Shown: positions 35,307-45,492 of the stretch, piece by piece | How the letters are laid out: each line of letters starts with the position of its first letter | How positions within the stretch are numbered: the stretch's first letter is position 1 | DNA from: Maricaulis sp. | GTDB lineage: Bacteria; Pseudomonadota; Alphaproteobacteria; Caulobacterales; Maricaulaceae | Direction of reading: 5' to 3' | Assembly (NCBI RefSeq): GCF_017643475.1 | Contig: NZ_JAEPNI010000001.1 | Location: 496,001 to 560,000 of the forward strand | Length of the DNA: 64,000 nt | The notes under the pieces: generated by a model | Databases searched by the model: none | What the model was told of the DNA's origin: nothing | Seen by the model: the letters and a program-made list of their open reading frames with translations, nothing else | Program-made: the position numbers and the translations under genes

Positions 35307-36393
35307 TCGCGCCGAGGCGCGCAAGGCTTTTGTGGCCGCGGCCGGGTGGGATGGCGCCGCTATCGAGCCGCTGGCGGGTGACGCCTCAACACGCAGCTAT
35401 TTCCGCGTCCGTGAGGGTGAGCGCAAGGCCATGCTGATGGATGCGCCACTGGGCGCTGAAGCGCCGGCCTGCCCGCCGGGAGCCCGTCCGGAAGAGCGTG
35501 CGGAGCTCGGTTATAATGCAGTTGCGCGCCTCGCCGGTCCAAATCTGGTGGCTTTCGCCGGGCTAGCGCGGGCGCTCGGGGAGCGCGGATTCTCGACACC
35601 GGAAATCTACGCCAGCGATATCGATGAAGGCTTCCTGCTGATGGAGGATCTGGGCGATGATCTTTTTGCCCGCATCATCCCGTCGGACTGGCATGAGGGC
35701 ACGCTCTATTCCCACGCTGTAGATCTGCTGGCCGCGCTGTATCGCTCGAGCCTGCCGGGCGAGGTCGGGGTCGATGGCAAGACGTGGCCGCTGCAGGATT
35801 ATGATGCGGTCGCCATGCGGGCTGAGACAGATCTCTTCCTGGACTGGTTTATGGACCAATACTCCGGTGTCTCGCTCAGCCAGCAGGCGCGCGATGACTG
35901 GAACGCAATCTGGGACAAGGCCTTTGCCCGCCTGGAGAACTGCCCCAAGGGCATTGTCCTGCGTGATTTTCACGCGGAAAACCTCATCTATCTGCCCGAA
36001 CGCGAGGACGAGGCCTGTATCGGCCTGCTCGATTTCCAGGATGCGGTGATGGGGCATCCGGCCTATGACCTCGTGTCCCTGCTGGAAGACGCGCGCCGGA
36101 ATGTCGACCGCAAACTTTCCGTTCCGCTCAAGGCGCGGTTCGTGGCCAAGGCCGGGATCGCGGATGTCGCCGGTTTCGACGCCAGCTATGCCGTGCTGGG
36201 TGCGCAGCGCAATGCCAAGATCCTTGGCATTTTTGTTCGCTTGGCCAAGCGCGATGGAAAGGAGAAGTATCTCGACATGTTGCCGCACGTCGCGCGCCTG
36301 TTTGTTGGCGATCTCCAGCATCCTGCCCTGATGGATCTGTTGATGTGGACCAAGACCCACGCGGATGCGGTCTTCCGGGAAGCGCACAAATGA
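35293..36393 (+). CDS. amgK: Sugar kinase AmgK (MurNAc/GlcNAc anomeric kinase)
   Basis: The 366-residue protein has an aminoglycoside phosphotransferase-like fold: AGDASTRSYFRV (glycine-rich ATP loop), FLLMEDLGDDLFARI (hinge), VLRDFHAENLIYL (catalytic loop with HAEN) and LLDFQDAVMGHPAYDLVSLLEDAR (metal-binding Asp). Directly followed by murU, it is AmgK of the MurNAc-recycling pathway that phosphorylates MurNAc at C1. The start is a TTG at 35293 with GGGAGAG five bases upstream, unusual but well supported; it overlaps the tsaE stop. Confidence 0.9.
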   Translation: MTTSDRAEARKAFVAAAGWDGAAIEPLAGDASTRSYFRVREGERKAMLMDAPLGAEAPACPPGARPEERAELGYNAVARLAGPNLVAFAGLARALGERGFSTPEIYASDIDEGFLLMEDLGDDLFARIIPSDWHEGTLYSHAVDLLAALYRSSLPGEVGVDGKTWPLQDYDAVAMRAETDLFLDWFMDQYSGVSLSQQARDDWNAIWDKAFARLENCPKGIVLRDFHAENLIYLPEREDEACIGLLDFQDAVMGHPAYDLVSLLEDARRNVDRKLSVPLKARFVAKAGIADVAGFDASYAVLGAQRNAKILGIFVRLAKRDGKEKYLDMLPHVARLFVGDLQHPALMDLLMWTKTHADAVFREAHK

Positions 36394-37103
36394 TTGATAT
36401 CCGGACCGGCATGGCCCTGGCGGCGGGCCTGGGCACGCGGATGCGCCCGTTGACCAATGACCGACCGAAGGCATTGGTCGAAGTCGATGGCCGCACCCTG
36501 CTCGATTATGCCCTGGACCGGATGGCCCGGTCCGGCGTCGAACGCGCGGTGGTGAATATCCACCATTTTGCCGATCGCATGGAAGAACACCTGGCGACCC
36601 GAAAGGGCGGCCCGGAAATCATCGTTTCGGATGAGCGCGGAGAGGTGCTTGAAACCGGCGGCGGTGTTGTCAAAGCCCTGCCCTTGCTGGGGGGCGAGCC
36701 GGTGTTCATCACCAATATCGACGCGCTATGGTTTGATGCAGGCGCGGCAGAGCTGGACCGCATGCGGGCGGCCTGGAACCCGGACGAGATGGATGTCCTG
36801 CTGTTGCTGGCGCCCCTGGACCAGACGCTGGGATTTGACGGTCCCGGCGATTTCTTCCTGGGCGGGGACGGCCGTGTCAGCTGGCGCGGCGATGCTGATC
36901 ACGCGCCCTATGCCTATGCCGGTACCCAGATCCACAACCCTGCCATCATGGCGGGGCGGCCCGAGGCGCGTTTCTCCATGGTCGAGGTCTGGAAGGAACT
37001 TGTTCCGGCTGGCCGTGTCCACGGTATCGTCATGGACAGTTTCTGGATGCATGTCGGCGACCCCGGCGCACGTGATGAAGCGGAGGCTCGAATCCGCGCT
37101 TGA
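36390..37103 (+). CDS. murU: MurNAc-alpha-1-phosphate uridylyltransferase MurU
   Basis: The 237-residue nucleotidyltransferase starts with ALAAGLGTRMRPLTNDRPKALV, the dinucleotide-sugar pyrophosphorylase signature, and has ITNIDALWFD (metal Asp) and the late FWMHVGDPGARDEAE. It makes UDP-MurNAc from the AmgK product, bypassing de novo synthesis (the fosfomycin-insensitive recycling route known from Pseudomonas and Caulobacter). ATG overlaps the amgK stop (ATGA). Confidence 0.92.
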   Translation: MIDIRTGMALAAGLGTRMRPLTNDRPKALVEVDGRTLLDYALDRMARSGVERAVVNIHHFADRMEEHLATRKGGPEIIVSDERGEVLETGGGVVKALPLLGGEPVFITNIDALWFDAGAAELDRMRAAWNPDEMDVLLLLAPLDQTLGFDGPGDFFLGGDGRVSWRGDADHAPYAYAGTQIHNPAIMAGRPEARFSMVEVWKELVPAGRVHGIVMDSFWMHVGDPGARDEAEARIRA

Positions 37104-40100
37104 CGGCTCGCCTGTTCGATACGCCGAACCCGCGGGTCTTCAATATCCCGCCCAGCACGGACTTCCTGTCCGCCGTTGTTGAGACGCTTCGCGCCGAGCT
37201 CGAAAGTGAACGCGATCCCGATGCGTTGACCAAATGCCTGATCCTGGTGCCCACACGCCGTGCTGCCAAGGCACTGGGGGATGCGTTTGCGCTCAGTGCA
37301 GGGTCCGGTGTGGCGCTGCTGCCGATGATCCGACCGCTGGGCGATATCGACGTCGATGATCCGCCGTTTGAACCGGGTGAGCTGGCCGGAATTGCGCCAC
37401 CGGCAGTCTCGCGAACCCGGCGCCTGTTTGAACTCTCCCGTCTGATCTTGGCCAAGGAAACGGCCCTGGGGCGCCCTATTGGCACACCGGGAGCGCTGGC
37501 TCTTGCGCGCACGCTGGCTGAATTGCTGGACGACCTCGCGGATGAATCCGTGACCTCGCTGGAGCCTCTGCGATCAGCGATCAGCGACCACCTTCCCGAG
37601 GACCGGCGCGAGGCGATCGAATTTCTGTCCATTGTTGAACAGATCTGGCCGGGCCGGCTGGCCGAGCTGGGGCTGTCAGACCCGTCGGCACGGCGATCGC
37701 TGGTGCTCAATGCGCTGTCCGATCGATGGCTCAAACATCCGCCGCAGACGCCGGTCATGGTGTTGGGCTCCACCGGATCCATCCCGGCAGTGCGGCGTCT
37801 GATGGGGGTGGTCTCGCGCCTGCCACAGGGCGCTGTGGTCTTGCCGGGGCTGGACTGGGACGCGGATGATCATGCCTGGGACAGCCTGGATGACGGACAC
37901 CCGCAATGGGCCATGCGTGATTATCTCAGGGAGAACGAGACTGCGCGCAGCGAAGTCCAGCCCTGGCCCGGACACGCCGAGGCGGCCTCTGCCCGCGCTC
38001 GCCGCCGCCTGGTGGCCGAGGCCCTGCGACCGGCAGAAGTCACCGATGAATGGCTGGCAAGGGTCGACCACCTGCGCCAGGCCAATGGCGCGGCGTTTTT
38101 CGACGACGCACTGGACGGTCTGTCGCTTGTGGAATGTCCGGACCCGTTGAGTGAAGCCAAGCTCTGCGCCCTGCTTTTCCGCGAAGTGCTGGAGCACGAA
38201 GGCAAGACCGCGATCCTGGTCACGCCGGACCGCTCACTCGCGCGTCGTGTTAGCGTGGAAATGCAGCGTTTTGGCGTGAGGGTGGATGATTCAGGCGGTA
38301 CTGCCCTGCCTGAAACGCTGGCCGGTGCCTTCCTTGACCGCCTGCTGGACGTTGTTGATGACCCCGGCAGTGTCGTCGCCCAGACAGCGCTGTGGAGCTC
38401 TCCGCTTTATGCCATGGGCCAGGCTCGTGGCGAGGTGCACTCAGCCCTGCAAAAATTCGAGGCGGACGGGTTGCGTGGTGTGCGGCCGGGTCCCCGTCTC
38501 GCCGATATTATCGCCCGGCTGGATCATGAGCGCTCTGAGCTGTTCGAGGCGGACCGTGAGCTTGTCCGTGGTGTCCTGAACGCCCAGATCGAGGCGCAAT
38601 CGGACATGCTGGCTGATGAGGCGCGCAGCGTGGCCGACTGGGCGCGTCACCATGCCATGCTTGCCGAGGCTGTCGCGCGTGATGGCGAACAGGACGGGGC
38701 GCTGAGGCTCTGGCGGTCCGAGGGCGGCGAGATCGCTGCGCGTGTCCTGTCCGAGCTGATGACCGAGAGCGAGGTTCTGCCGGAGTTGAGCTTGCCGGAA
38801 TACACCGGCGTTTTCCGCGAACTGTGTTCAGCCCAGCGCATACCACCCGCAACGGGCGTGCATCCGCGCCTGCAGATCCTGGGGCCGATGGAGGCGCGCC
38901 TGGCCTCGGCAGATCGTGTGATCCTGGCCGGGCTCAACGAGGGTATCTGGCCGACCGGGGCAGGGGCTGATCCGTGGATGTCACGGGGCATGCGCCAGGA
39001 AGTCGGTATGGGTGCAGCAGAGAAACGTTATGGCCTAGCCGCCCACGACTTTGCGCAAATGGCCGCGGCGGGCGAGGTCTTCATGACCCGGGCCACGCGG
39101 GCGGATGGTGCGCCAACCGTAGCCTCGCGCTGGATCTGGCGATTGAAGACGCTGGTTCAGGGCGCGCTTGGCGAGGCAGGAGAGAAGCGTCTGGCAGGTG
39201 CCGCTCACTATGTCGGCTATGCGAGCGCTCTGGATCGCTGTGATGCGCCTCCCCGGCCAGCGGTATCGCCTGCACCCACCCCGCCGGTTGCCGCTCGCCC
39301 TAGGGGGCTTTCGATCACCGAGATCCGGACGTGGGTGCGCGACCCCTATGCGATCTATGCGCGGCATGTGCTGGGGCTGCGTCCACTCGACCCGCCCGAC
39401 ATGGCGCCGGGACCCCGCGAACGCGGAACGGCCCTGCACGCGGTGCTGGAAACGGCGATGGAGATGTGGCGCAAGGCACTGCCCGGGGACGCAATTTCGC
39501 AATTGCTGGATCTCGCCGCGCAGGAATTGCGAAAGACAGGGATTTGCGAACAGGCGCTGGATATCGAGCTGAGGCGTTTTGCCCGGGCGGCCGAGTGGAT
39601 TGTGCAATGGGAAACGCAGCGCCGGGCAGACGGTCATGCCATTGCCGCGATCGAGACACGTGGCCGGATCACGCTGGATGCTCCCGCGGGGGAATGGACC
39701 TTGCGCGGGCGTGCGGACCGGATCGACAGGCGTGCCGATGGCGGACTGGACGTCATTGACTACAAGTCCGGCAATCCACCCACGGCCAAGATGATCAATG
39801 CAGGGTTTGACCCGCAATTGCCGTTGACGGCCGCCATTATCGAGCAGGCCGGCGGGTTTGAAGGCCTTGGCCAGGAAGCCGTCAATGCGCTGAGCTATGT
39901 GAAAATCTCCGGCGGCAGCGAGGCCGGTCGGGCGACACGGATCGATGGCAAGACGCCGGCTAGTGATATGGCGAGCAAGGCGCTGGACGATTTGTGTGAC
40001 TGGATCGCGCGTTTTGATGACGAGGCCGAGGCGTATCTTTCCCAGCCCCGTCGTCAGTATCGCAATGATTACGGGGATTACGACCATCTCGCCCGTCGCG

Positions 40101-40144
40101 GCGAGTGGGCGATCGCGCCCGGCGAGGACGGAGGCGAGAACTGA
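37100..40144 (+). CDS. addB: Double-strand break repair protein AddB
   Basis: The 1014-residue protein matches the alphaproteobacterial AddB: an inactivated helicase-like N-terminal half (LVPTRRAAKALGDAF at residues about 49-63, GSTGSIPAVRRLMG), the segment VILAGLNEGIWPTGAGADPWMS, and a C-terminal RecB-type nuclease with LDVIDYKSGNPPTAKM (Asp and Lys of the DxK motif). With AddA it resects broken DNA ends for RecA loading. The TTG start overlaps the murU stop (TTGA). It is followed by addA with a one-base overlap. Confidence 0.93.
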   Translation: MTARLFDTPNPRVFNIPPSTDFLSAVVETLRAELESERDPDALTKCLILVPTRRAAKALGDAFALSAGSGVALLPMIRPLGDIDVDDPPFEPGELAGIAPPAVSRTRRLFELSRLILAKETALGRPIGTPGALALARTLAELLDDLADESVTSLEPLRSAISDHLPEDRREAIEFLSIVEQIWPGRLAELGLSDPSARRSLVLNALSDRWLKHPPQTPVMVLGSTGSIPAVRRLMGVVSRLPQGAVVLPGLDWDADDHAWDSLDDGHPQWAMRDYLRENETARSEVQPWPGHAEAASARARRRLVAEALRPAEVTDEWLARVDHLRQANGAAFFDDALDGLSLVECPDPLSEAKLCALLFREVLEHEGKTAILVTPDRSLARRVSVEMQRFGVRVDDSGGTALPETLAGAFLDRLLDVVDDPGSVVAQTALWSSPLYAMGQARGEVHSALQKFEADGLRGVRPGPRLADIIARLDHERSELFEADRELVRGVLNAQIEAQSDMLADEARSVADWARHHAMLAEAVARDGEQDGALRLWRSEGGEIAARVLSELMTESEVLPELSLPEYTGVFRELCSAQRIPPATGVHPRLQILGPMEARLASADRVILAGLNEGIWPTGAGADPWMSRGMRQEVGMGAAEKRYGLAAHDFAQMAAAGEVFMTRATRADGAPTVASRWIWRLKTLVQGALGEAGEKRLAGAAHYVGYASALDRCDAPPRPAVSPAPTPPVAARPRGLSITEIRTWVRDPYAIYARHVLGLRPLDPPDMAPGPRERGTALHAVLETAMEMWRKALPGDAISQLLDLAAQELRKTGICEQALDIELRRFARAAEWIVQWETQRRADGHAIAAIETRGRITLDAPAGEWTLRGRADRIDRRADGGLDVIDYKSGNPPTAKMINAGFDPQLPLTAAIIEQAGGFEGLGQEAVNALSYVKISGGSEAGRATRIDGKTPASDMASKALDDLCDWIARFDDEAEAYLSQPRRQYRNDYGDYDHLARRGEWAIAPGEDGGEN

Positions 40145-43100
40145 TGGCCCGGTTCAATCGCGAAATCGCGGCCTCGGCCAGCCAGGCCCAGCAACGCGCC
40201 GCAGATCCTGCTGTGACCGTTTTTGTGGAAGCCAATGCGGGATCCGGCAAGACGCGTGTCCTGGTTGACCGGGTGGTCAATATCCTGCTGACCGGCACCG
40301 CTCCGGATCGCATCCTGTGTGTGACCTATACCAAGGCTGCAGCTTCGGAGATGAAGGACCGGCTGTTCGGACGTCTGGGCAAGTGGTCGGTACTGGATGA
40401 CGAGGCCCTGCGGGCCGATCTGACCGAACTCGGCCAGCAAGAGCTCGACGCACGCAGTCTCGCTGCAGCCCGCCGATTGTTTGCACGCGCCCTGGAAACG
40501 CCCGGCGGGCTGAAGATCCAGACGATCCACGCGTTCTGTGAAAACCTGCTGCGCCGTTTCCCGCTGGAAGCCGGAGCCTTGCCGGGGTTTGAAACGCTGG
40601 ATGATGGTGAGGCGCGCGAACTCAGCGCGCGGGCCCAGGCGGGTGCAGCCAGTGCACTTGTTACCGCTGATATCGACATCATACTGGCCACGGGTGGTGC
40701 GGATGCCTTTGCGGAACTGGCCGATTGGGCACGCAGTAATCGCGCTCGTGTCCGTCAGGTCGCTCAGGGCGGCGCTGAAGTCGTGATCGAACGTACGCGT
40801 CTGGCCCTGGACGTGAAGCCGGACGAGACGCTGGCCAGTTGCGCGCAAGAGGCCTGGGAGGCGACGCCGGTCGAGCTCGTACGTGAGGCCGCCATTGCGC
40901 TGGAGACGAGTTCCGCCAAGGACCAGAAACAGGCTGCAAAGCTTCGCGCCGCTTTGTCAGCTCCGTATGCCCGGGCTGCGATAGAGGCTTATCTTGGCTA
41001 TTTCCTGACCCAGAAGGGGGACCTGGCCAAGGATCTGACAACGGCCGCCCTTGCCAAGACCCATACCTGGCTCGACAGGCTCTACGGTGGCGAGAAGCGC
41101 GGTTATGGAACCGAGGTCGATCGCATGCTGGCCGTCCGGGATCGGATGCGTGCGATCAGCCTGGCTGAGGCCTCCGCCGCGGCAGCACGCTACACCACGG
41201 GCTATCTGGATGCGCTGGACGCAGAGATGCGCCGGCGCCGGGCGCTGGACTTTGATGATCTGATCCGGCTGGCAGGGGATTTGCTGAAGCCGGAGAACGC
41301 GTTTTCCGGATGGGTGGGTTACAAGCTGGATGGAATGCTGACCCACGCCCTAGTGGATGAGGCCCAGGACACCTCACCCCAGCAATGGGACATGCTGCGC
41401 GGTCTGACAGCAGAGTTTTTTGCGGGCGAGGGCGCGCGCGAGGATGAGCGGACGCTGTTTGTGGTCGGCGACGAGAAACAGTCGATCTATTCCTTCCAGG
41501 GCGCGGACCCGGCGATTTTCGTCAATGAAGGTGACCGCATCGAGGAGCTGACCCGTGCAACGGATCAGGCTTTCCGACGTCCGGGCCTGAATGTCTCCTT
41601 CCGATCGGCCCCGGAGATCCTGCGCGCCGTCGATATCGCCTTCGAGGTTCCGGCGGCGGCTCCGGAGACCAAATTCGTCGCAAGGCCTTTTTCACGTTAT
41701 CAAAGCCATCTCGCCGCGCGTGAGGGAACACCCGGCTGTGTCGAGATCTGGCCGGCCATTCCCAAGCCGGAGATCGTGGAAGAGACCTCGATCTTTGATC
41801 CCGTGGACAGTTCCGCCAAAGGCACCTCGCGGGATTTGCTGGCAGCGCGTATCGCCGACGAGATCCATGCCCTGCTGAAGCGCGGTGATGGGGTCTGGCA
41901 GGAAGACAAGGGCGGTTTCAGACTGCGCGCTGCGCGGCCGGGCGATATCGGCATTCTGGTCGCCAAGCGGACCGGCGGGTTTGTCGAGGAGCTGATCCGG
42001 CGGCTCAAATTGCTGGGCGTGCCCGTGGCGGGTGCGGATCGCATGCTTCTGCGCGAGCAGACCGCGATCAAGGACCTGTTGGCGCTGGGGCGTTTCGCGA
42101 TCAATCCGGCGGATGACCTCGCCCTCGCCGAAGTCCTCAAATCGCCCTTCTTTGAAGCTGCGAAGGACCCGGCATCCCGTCTGGGCGATGAAGATCTGTT
42201 TGTGCTGTCCCGTGATCATCGCAGCGAGCGCCGGGGCTGGCTGTGGCGCGCCCTCATGCGCTCCGAGGCGCCGCGTCTCGCGGAAGCGCGTGCAGCGCTG
42301 CTGGACTGGCGCAATCGTTCGGACAGCGTCGGGCTGTATGAGCTTTACGCCAGCTTCCTCAATGCGCGCAGTGCAACGGGTGAAACGCGCTGGGTCCGGA
42401 TGTTTGCTCGATTGAGCGAGGAAGCGCGTGATGCGGTCGAGGAATTCCTCAATCGCGCGCTCGAATTCGATCAGGGTGAGGGCGGGTCCCTGGCCAAGTT
42501 CATTGCCCGGATTGCCGCTGACGAAACGGCGATCAAGCGCGAACAGGACAGTGGTCATGACCAGGTCCAGATCATGACCGTGCACGCGTCCAAGGGACTG
42601 GAGCGCCCGATCATTATCCTGCCCGACACCACGCGCTCGCCGCTGAGCGCCCGTGGCAGCCGCGTCTTTGCGGGTAGCGGCGGGGAATTGTTCTGGTCTC
42701 GAAAGAAGGATCAGGACCCGGATCTGGTGAAAGGCCTGCGCGAGGGGCAGGATGCTTTGCGCCTCGCAGAACACAAGCGCTTGCTCTACGTCGCGCTGAC
42801 CCGGGCACGGGACCGCCTGATTGTCTGTGGCTGGAAACAGGGGCATGGCAGTGCGGGTCAGATTGCCAGTGACAGCTGGTATGAATTGCTGGACCAGCGC
42901 TGGCAGGGCGAAGACTGGGTTGAGTTCGAGCAGCACCCGGATGATGCCTCGCCCGCCCGCCGTTATGGACCCGCGCCCCAGGTGGCCGAGCGCGAGCAGC
43001 GCACCGAGCACGCATCGGAAGACCTGCCAGCCTGGTGCTTCACGGATGCACCCAGCGAGAGCGCGGCGTTTTCCAGCGCGACCCCGTCTTCCTTGCTGGC

Positions 43101-43656
43101 CGAGGGCGAGGATGATCCGGAGATCTATTCCCCTCTGGGTGAGGACCGGTCCTGGCGTTTCCGCCGCGGTGAGGTCATTCACAAACTGCTCGAAACCCTG
43201 CCCGATCTTCCGCGTGAGGCTCATCGCACGGCCGCCGAGCGGTATGCAGAGGCGCAAACGGATCTGGACGAGGATACGCGCCGTGTTCTCGTGGAAGAGA
43301 CTCTCGGCATTCTTGATCATGCAGAGTTCGGTGCCCTGTTCGGGCCGGGTTCGCGTGCTGAGGTCTCGCTGACGGGCGTCGTGGGCGGCCAGATCGTCCG
43401 GGGGCAGATCGACCGTTTGCTGGTCACGGATCACGATGTTCTGATCATTGATTACAAGACCAATCGTCCGCCGCCAAAAGCTGTGGATGATGTGGCCCGT
43501 GTGTATCTGGGTCAGATGGCGTCATACCGTAACCTGCTAAGGGAAATTTACGCTGGGAAAAGAGTGCGTTGCGCCTTGTTGTGGACAGATTCTGCTGACC
43601 TGATGGAACTGCCTGACGCCTTGCTGGACACGGTCCTGCCGGGTCAGACGGCTTGA
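40144..43656 (+). CDS. addA: Double-strand break repair helicase/nuclease AddA
   Basis: The 1170-residue UvrD-family helicase has Walker A EANAGSGKTRVL (Lys36), motif Ia VTYTKAAASEMKDRL, motif II LVDEAQDTSPQQW, motif III VVGDEKQSIYSFQGADP, a late VHASKGLERPIIILP, LLYVALTRARDRLIV, and a C-terminal nuclease: GQIDRLLVTD followed by IIDYKTNRPP. All catalytic residues for helicase and nuclease are present. ATG shares a base with the addB stop (TGATG). Together with AddB it forms the repair complex used instead of RecBCD in this group. Confidence 0.95.
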   Translation: MARFNREIAASASQAQQRAADPAVTVFVEANAGSGKTRVLVDRVVNILLTGTAPDRILCVTYTKAAASEMKDRLFGRLGKWSVLDDEALRADLTELGQQELDARSLAAARRLFARALETPGGLKIQTIHAFCENLLRRFPLEAGALPGFETLDDGEARELSARAQAGAASALVTADIDIILATGGADAFAELADWARSNRARVRQVAQGGAEVVIERTRLALDVKPDETLASCAQEAWEATPVELVREAAIALETSSAKDQKQAAKLRAALSAPYARAAIEAYLGYFLTQKGDLAKDLTTAALAKTHTWLDRLYGGEKRGYGTEVDRMLAVRDRMRAISLAEASAAAARYTTGYLDALDAEMRRRRALDFDDLIRLAGDLLKPENAFSGWVGYKLDGMLTHALVDEAQDTSPQQWDMLRGLTAEFFAGEGAREDERTLFVVGDEKQSIYSFQGADPAIFVNEGDRIEELTRATDQAFRRPGLNVSFRSAPEILRAVDIAFEVPAAAPETKFVARPFSRYQSHLAAREGTPGCVEIWPAIPKPEIVEETSIFDPVDSSAKGTSRDLLAARIADEIHALLKRGDGVWQEDKGGFRLRAARPGDIGILVAKRTGGFVEELIRRLKLLGVPVAGADRMLLREQTAIKDLLALGRFAINPADDLALAEVLKSPFFEAAKDPASRLGDEDLFVLSRDHRSERRGWLWRALMRSEAPRLAEARAALLDWRNRSDSVGLYELYASFLNARSATGETRWVRMFARLSEEARDAVEEFLNRALEFDQGEGGSLAKFIARIAADETAIKREQDSGHDQVQIMTVHASKGLERPIIILPDTTRSPLSARGSRVFAGSGGELFWSRKKDQDPDLVKGLREGQDALRLAEHKRLLYVALTRARDRLIVCGWKQGHGSAGQIASDSWYELLDQRWQGEDWVEFEQHPDDASPARRYGPAPQVAEREQRTEHASEDLPAWCFTDAPSESAAFSSATPSSLLAEGEDDPEIYSPLGEDRSWRFRRGEVIHKLLETLPDLPREAHRTAAERYAEAQTDLDEDTRRVLVEETLGILDHAEFGALFGPGSRAEVSLTGVVGGQIVRGQIDRLLVTDHDVLIIDYKTNRPPPKAVDDVARVYLGQMASYRNLLREIYAGKRVRCALLWTDSADLMELPDALLDTVLPGQTA

Positions 43657-43735
43657 CGAGCGGCGCTGGGGTCCTTACCTCACGCGCCATCGAAAGAGTC
43701 CCCAAGCGACTCGTCCCGAATAAAGGAGTAAGCCC

Positions 43736-44059
43736 ATGGCGACCAAAGCGGTCAGCGATGATTCCTTCGAAACTGACGTGCTCAATGCAAGCGGTCCGGT
43801 TCTCGTGGATTTCTGGGCAGAGTGGTGCGGCCCCTGTAAGCAAATCTCTCCGGCACTGGAAGAGATCGCGGCAGAGATGGCCGGCGACATCACAATCGCC
43901 AAAGTAAACATTGATGATCACCCGATGACGCCCGGTAAGTACGGCGTACGTGGTATCCCGACGCTGATGATCTTCAAGGATGGCCAGGTGGCCTCTACCA
44001 AGATTGGTGCCATGGCCAAGGGCAAGATCACTGAATGGGTCAAGGAAACGCTCGCTTAA
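43736..44059 (+). CDS. trxA: Thioredoxin
   Basis: A 107-residue thioredoxin with active site [10 protein letters not shown] (Cys31, Cys34), cis-Pro in RGIPTLMIF and the usual length. It reduces protein disulfides in the cytoplasm. AAAGGAGTAAGCCC before the ATG is a good ribosome-binding region. The 80-base gap after addA may hold its own promoter. Ends with a strong terminator. Confidence 0.97.
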   Translation: MATKAVSDDSFETDVLNASGPVLVDFWAEWCGPCKQISPALEEIAAEMAGDITIAKVNIDDHPMTPGKYGVRGIPTLMIFKDGQVASTKIGAMAKGKITEWVKETLA

Positions 44060-44083
44060 GGGCGACACGTTTCTGAAATGATC

Positions 44084-44115
44084 AGGGCCGCTCGATCGAG
44101 CGGCCCTTTTTCTTT
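44084..44115. terminator. Intrinsic terminator between trxA and folC
   Basis: Palindrome AGGGCCGCTCG / CGAGCGGCCCT followed by T5 on the plus strand, lying between convergent genes. Confidence 0.88.
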
Positions 44116-44130
44116 GTTCTGGGGTCTGGT

Positions 44131-45492
44131 CTAGCCCGGCGTCTTGTGTGGCGGACATCCGCCCAACGCAAGGGCCTCGCCGGCCAGGTAGAGCGAACCG
44201 CCGATCAGGATACGCGGGGCCGGGCTTTCCTTCACCGCATCCTTGAGCGCCGGGATCAATCCGCCAGCCGCTTCCGCCTTGAGGCCGACCTCTTCGCACA
44301 GATGCACGACATCGCTGGCGTGTAGCGAACCGCCGCGACCGGCGTTGAACTCTACCGCGATCAGCTTGCGCGTCAGACCGGCGAATTGTGACGCCCAGGC
44401 GCGGACATCCTTGTTGGGCGAGAAGCCGGCGATGATGATCAGCGGGCGATCCTCACGTTCATCCATGTCAGCTAGGGCATGCGCCAGCGCGATCGCCGCG
44501 GCTTCATTATGGCCGCCATCCAGCCACAGCTCGGCCTTGGCCTTCTGGGCGATCTCCCCGAGCGGGCCACCGGTAATGGCTTGCAGGCGTCCTGGCCATT
44601 TGGCCTCGCCAACGCCTTTGGCTGCGGCTTTCTCCGGCCAGTTGAGGGCAGCTGCACACGCCGCTGCCGTGCCGGCATTGAGGACCTGGTGCGGGCCCAG
44701 GAGGCCGGGTGCGGGCAGGTCCCAGACGCGGTTCTCGTCCTCATAGACCAGACGGCCGTGTTGCGGATAGGCGCGGAAGTCCTGTCCCCAGACCAGGGTG
44801 GGGGCTCCAACCTTGTTGGCTTCCTCGATCAGGGTTTCGCGGGCATCAGGTTGCTGGTCGCCGATGATCATCGGCACGCCCGGCTTGGCGATGCCCGCCT
44901 TTTCCCGGGCGATCGTTTCCAGCTCGTCGCCGAGGAAGTCCTGGTGGTCGAGGCTGACCGGGGTGACGACCGTCAGCTCCGGTTTGGTAATCACATTGGT
45001 CGCGTCGAACCGGCCACCCAGACCCACTTCCAGGATCAGCCGGTCTGCCGGGTGCTCGCTGAACAGCAGGAAGGCGGCTGCGGTGGTGATCTCGAAAAAG
45101 GTGATCGGTTCGCCGAAATTGGCGGCTTCTGCGCGTGCAAACGCCTCGATCAGGGTACGGTCATCAACCGGCTTGCTGTCCAGCAGGATACGCTCGTTGA
45201 AATTGACCAGGTGCGGGGAGGTGTAGATGTGCACACGCTCGCCCTTGGCCCGGGCCATCTCGGCCAGGAAGGCACAGGTTGAGCCTTTGCCATTAGTGCC
45301 GGCCACATGGATGATCGGCGGCAGCTTGTCCTGCGGATTGTCGAGCGCTGTCAGCAGGCGCTGGAGGCGCCCGAGTGAGAGATCGATTTTTTTCGGGTGC
45401 AGTCGACCCAGGCGCTCAAGCGCGTCATCTATCGCCTGACGGCGCGTGCTAATGGGAACCCCCGTCGCCGGACGCGGGATTGGCTGGCACAT
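44131..45492 (-). CDS. folC: Bifunctional folylpolyglutamate / dihydrofolate synthase
   Basis: The 453-residue ligase has the Mur-ligase fold: P-loop [54 protein letters not shown] and [10 protein letters not shown]. The C-terminal domain carries [14 protein letters not shown]. It adds glutamate to dihydropteroate and folates. The frame begins at an ATG that overlaps the accD 3' end by 44 bases; homology starts about 20 residues in, so a later start is possible. Last gene of the trpF-trpB-trpA-accD-folC operon. Confidence 0.94.
   Translation of the reverse strand: MCQPIPRPATGVPISTRRQAIDDALERLGRLHPKKIDLSLGRLQRLLTALDNPQDKLPPIIHVAGTNGKGSTCAFLAEMARAKGERVHIYTSPHLVNFNERILLDSKPVDDRTLIEAFARAEAANFGEPITFFEITTAAAFLLFSEHPADRLILEVGLGGRFDATNVITKPELTVVTPVSLDHQDFLGDELETIAREKAGIAKPGVPMIIGDQQPDARETLIEEANKVGAPTLVWGQDFRAYPQHGRLVYEDENRVWDLPAPGLLGPHQVLNAGTAAACAAALNWPEKAAAKGVGEAKWPGRLQAITGGPLGEIAQKAKAELWLDGGHNEAAAIALAHALADMDEREDRPLIIIAGFSPNKDVRAWASQFAGLTRKLIAVEFNAGRGGSLHASDVVHLCEEVGLKAEAAGGLIPALKDAVKESPAPRILIGGSLYLAGEALALGGCPPHKTPG

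Noticed and set aside
41692-43434. A 580-codon open frame on the strand opposite addA
   Set aside because: In GC-rich genomes long antisense frames are common. It has no family motif and addA on the other strand has every expected helicase motif.
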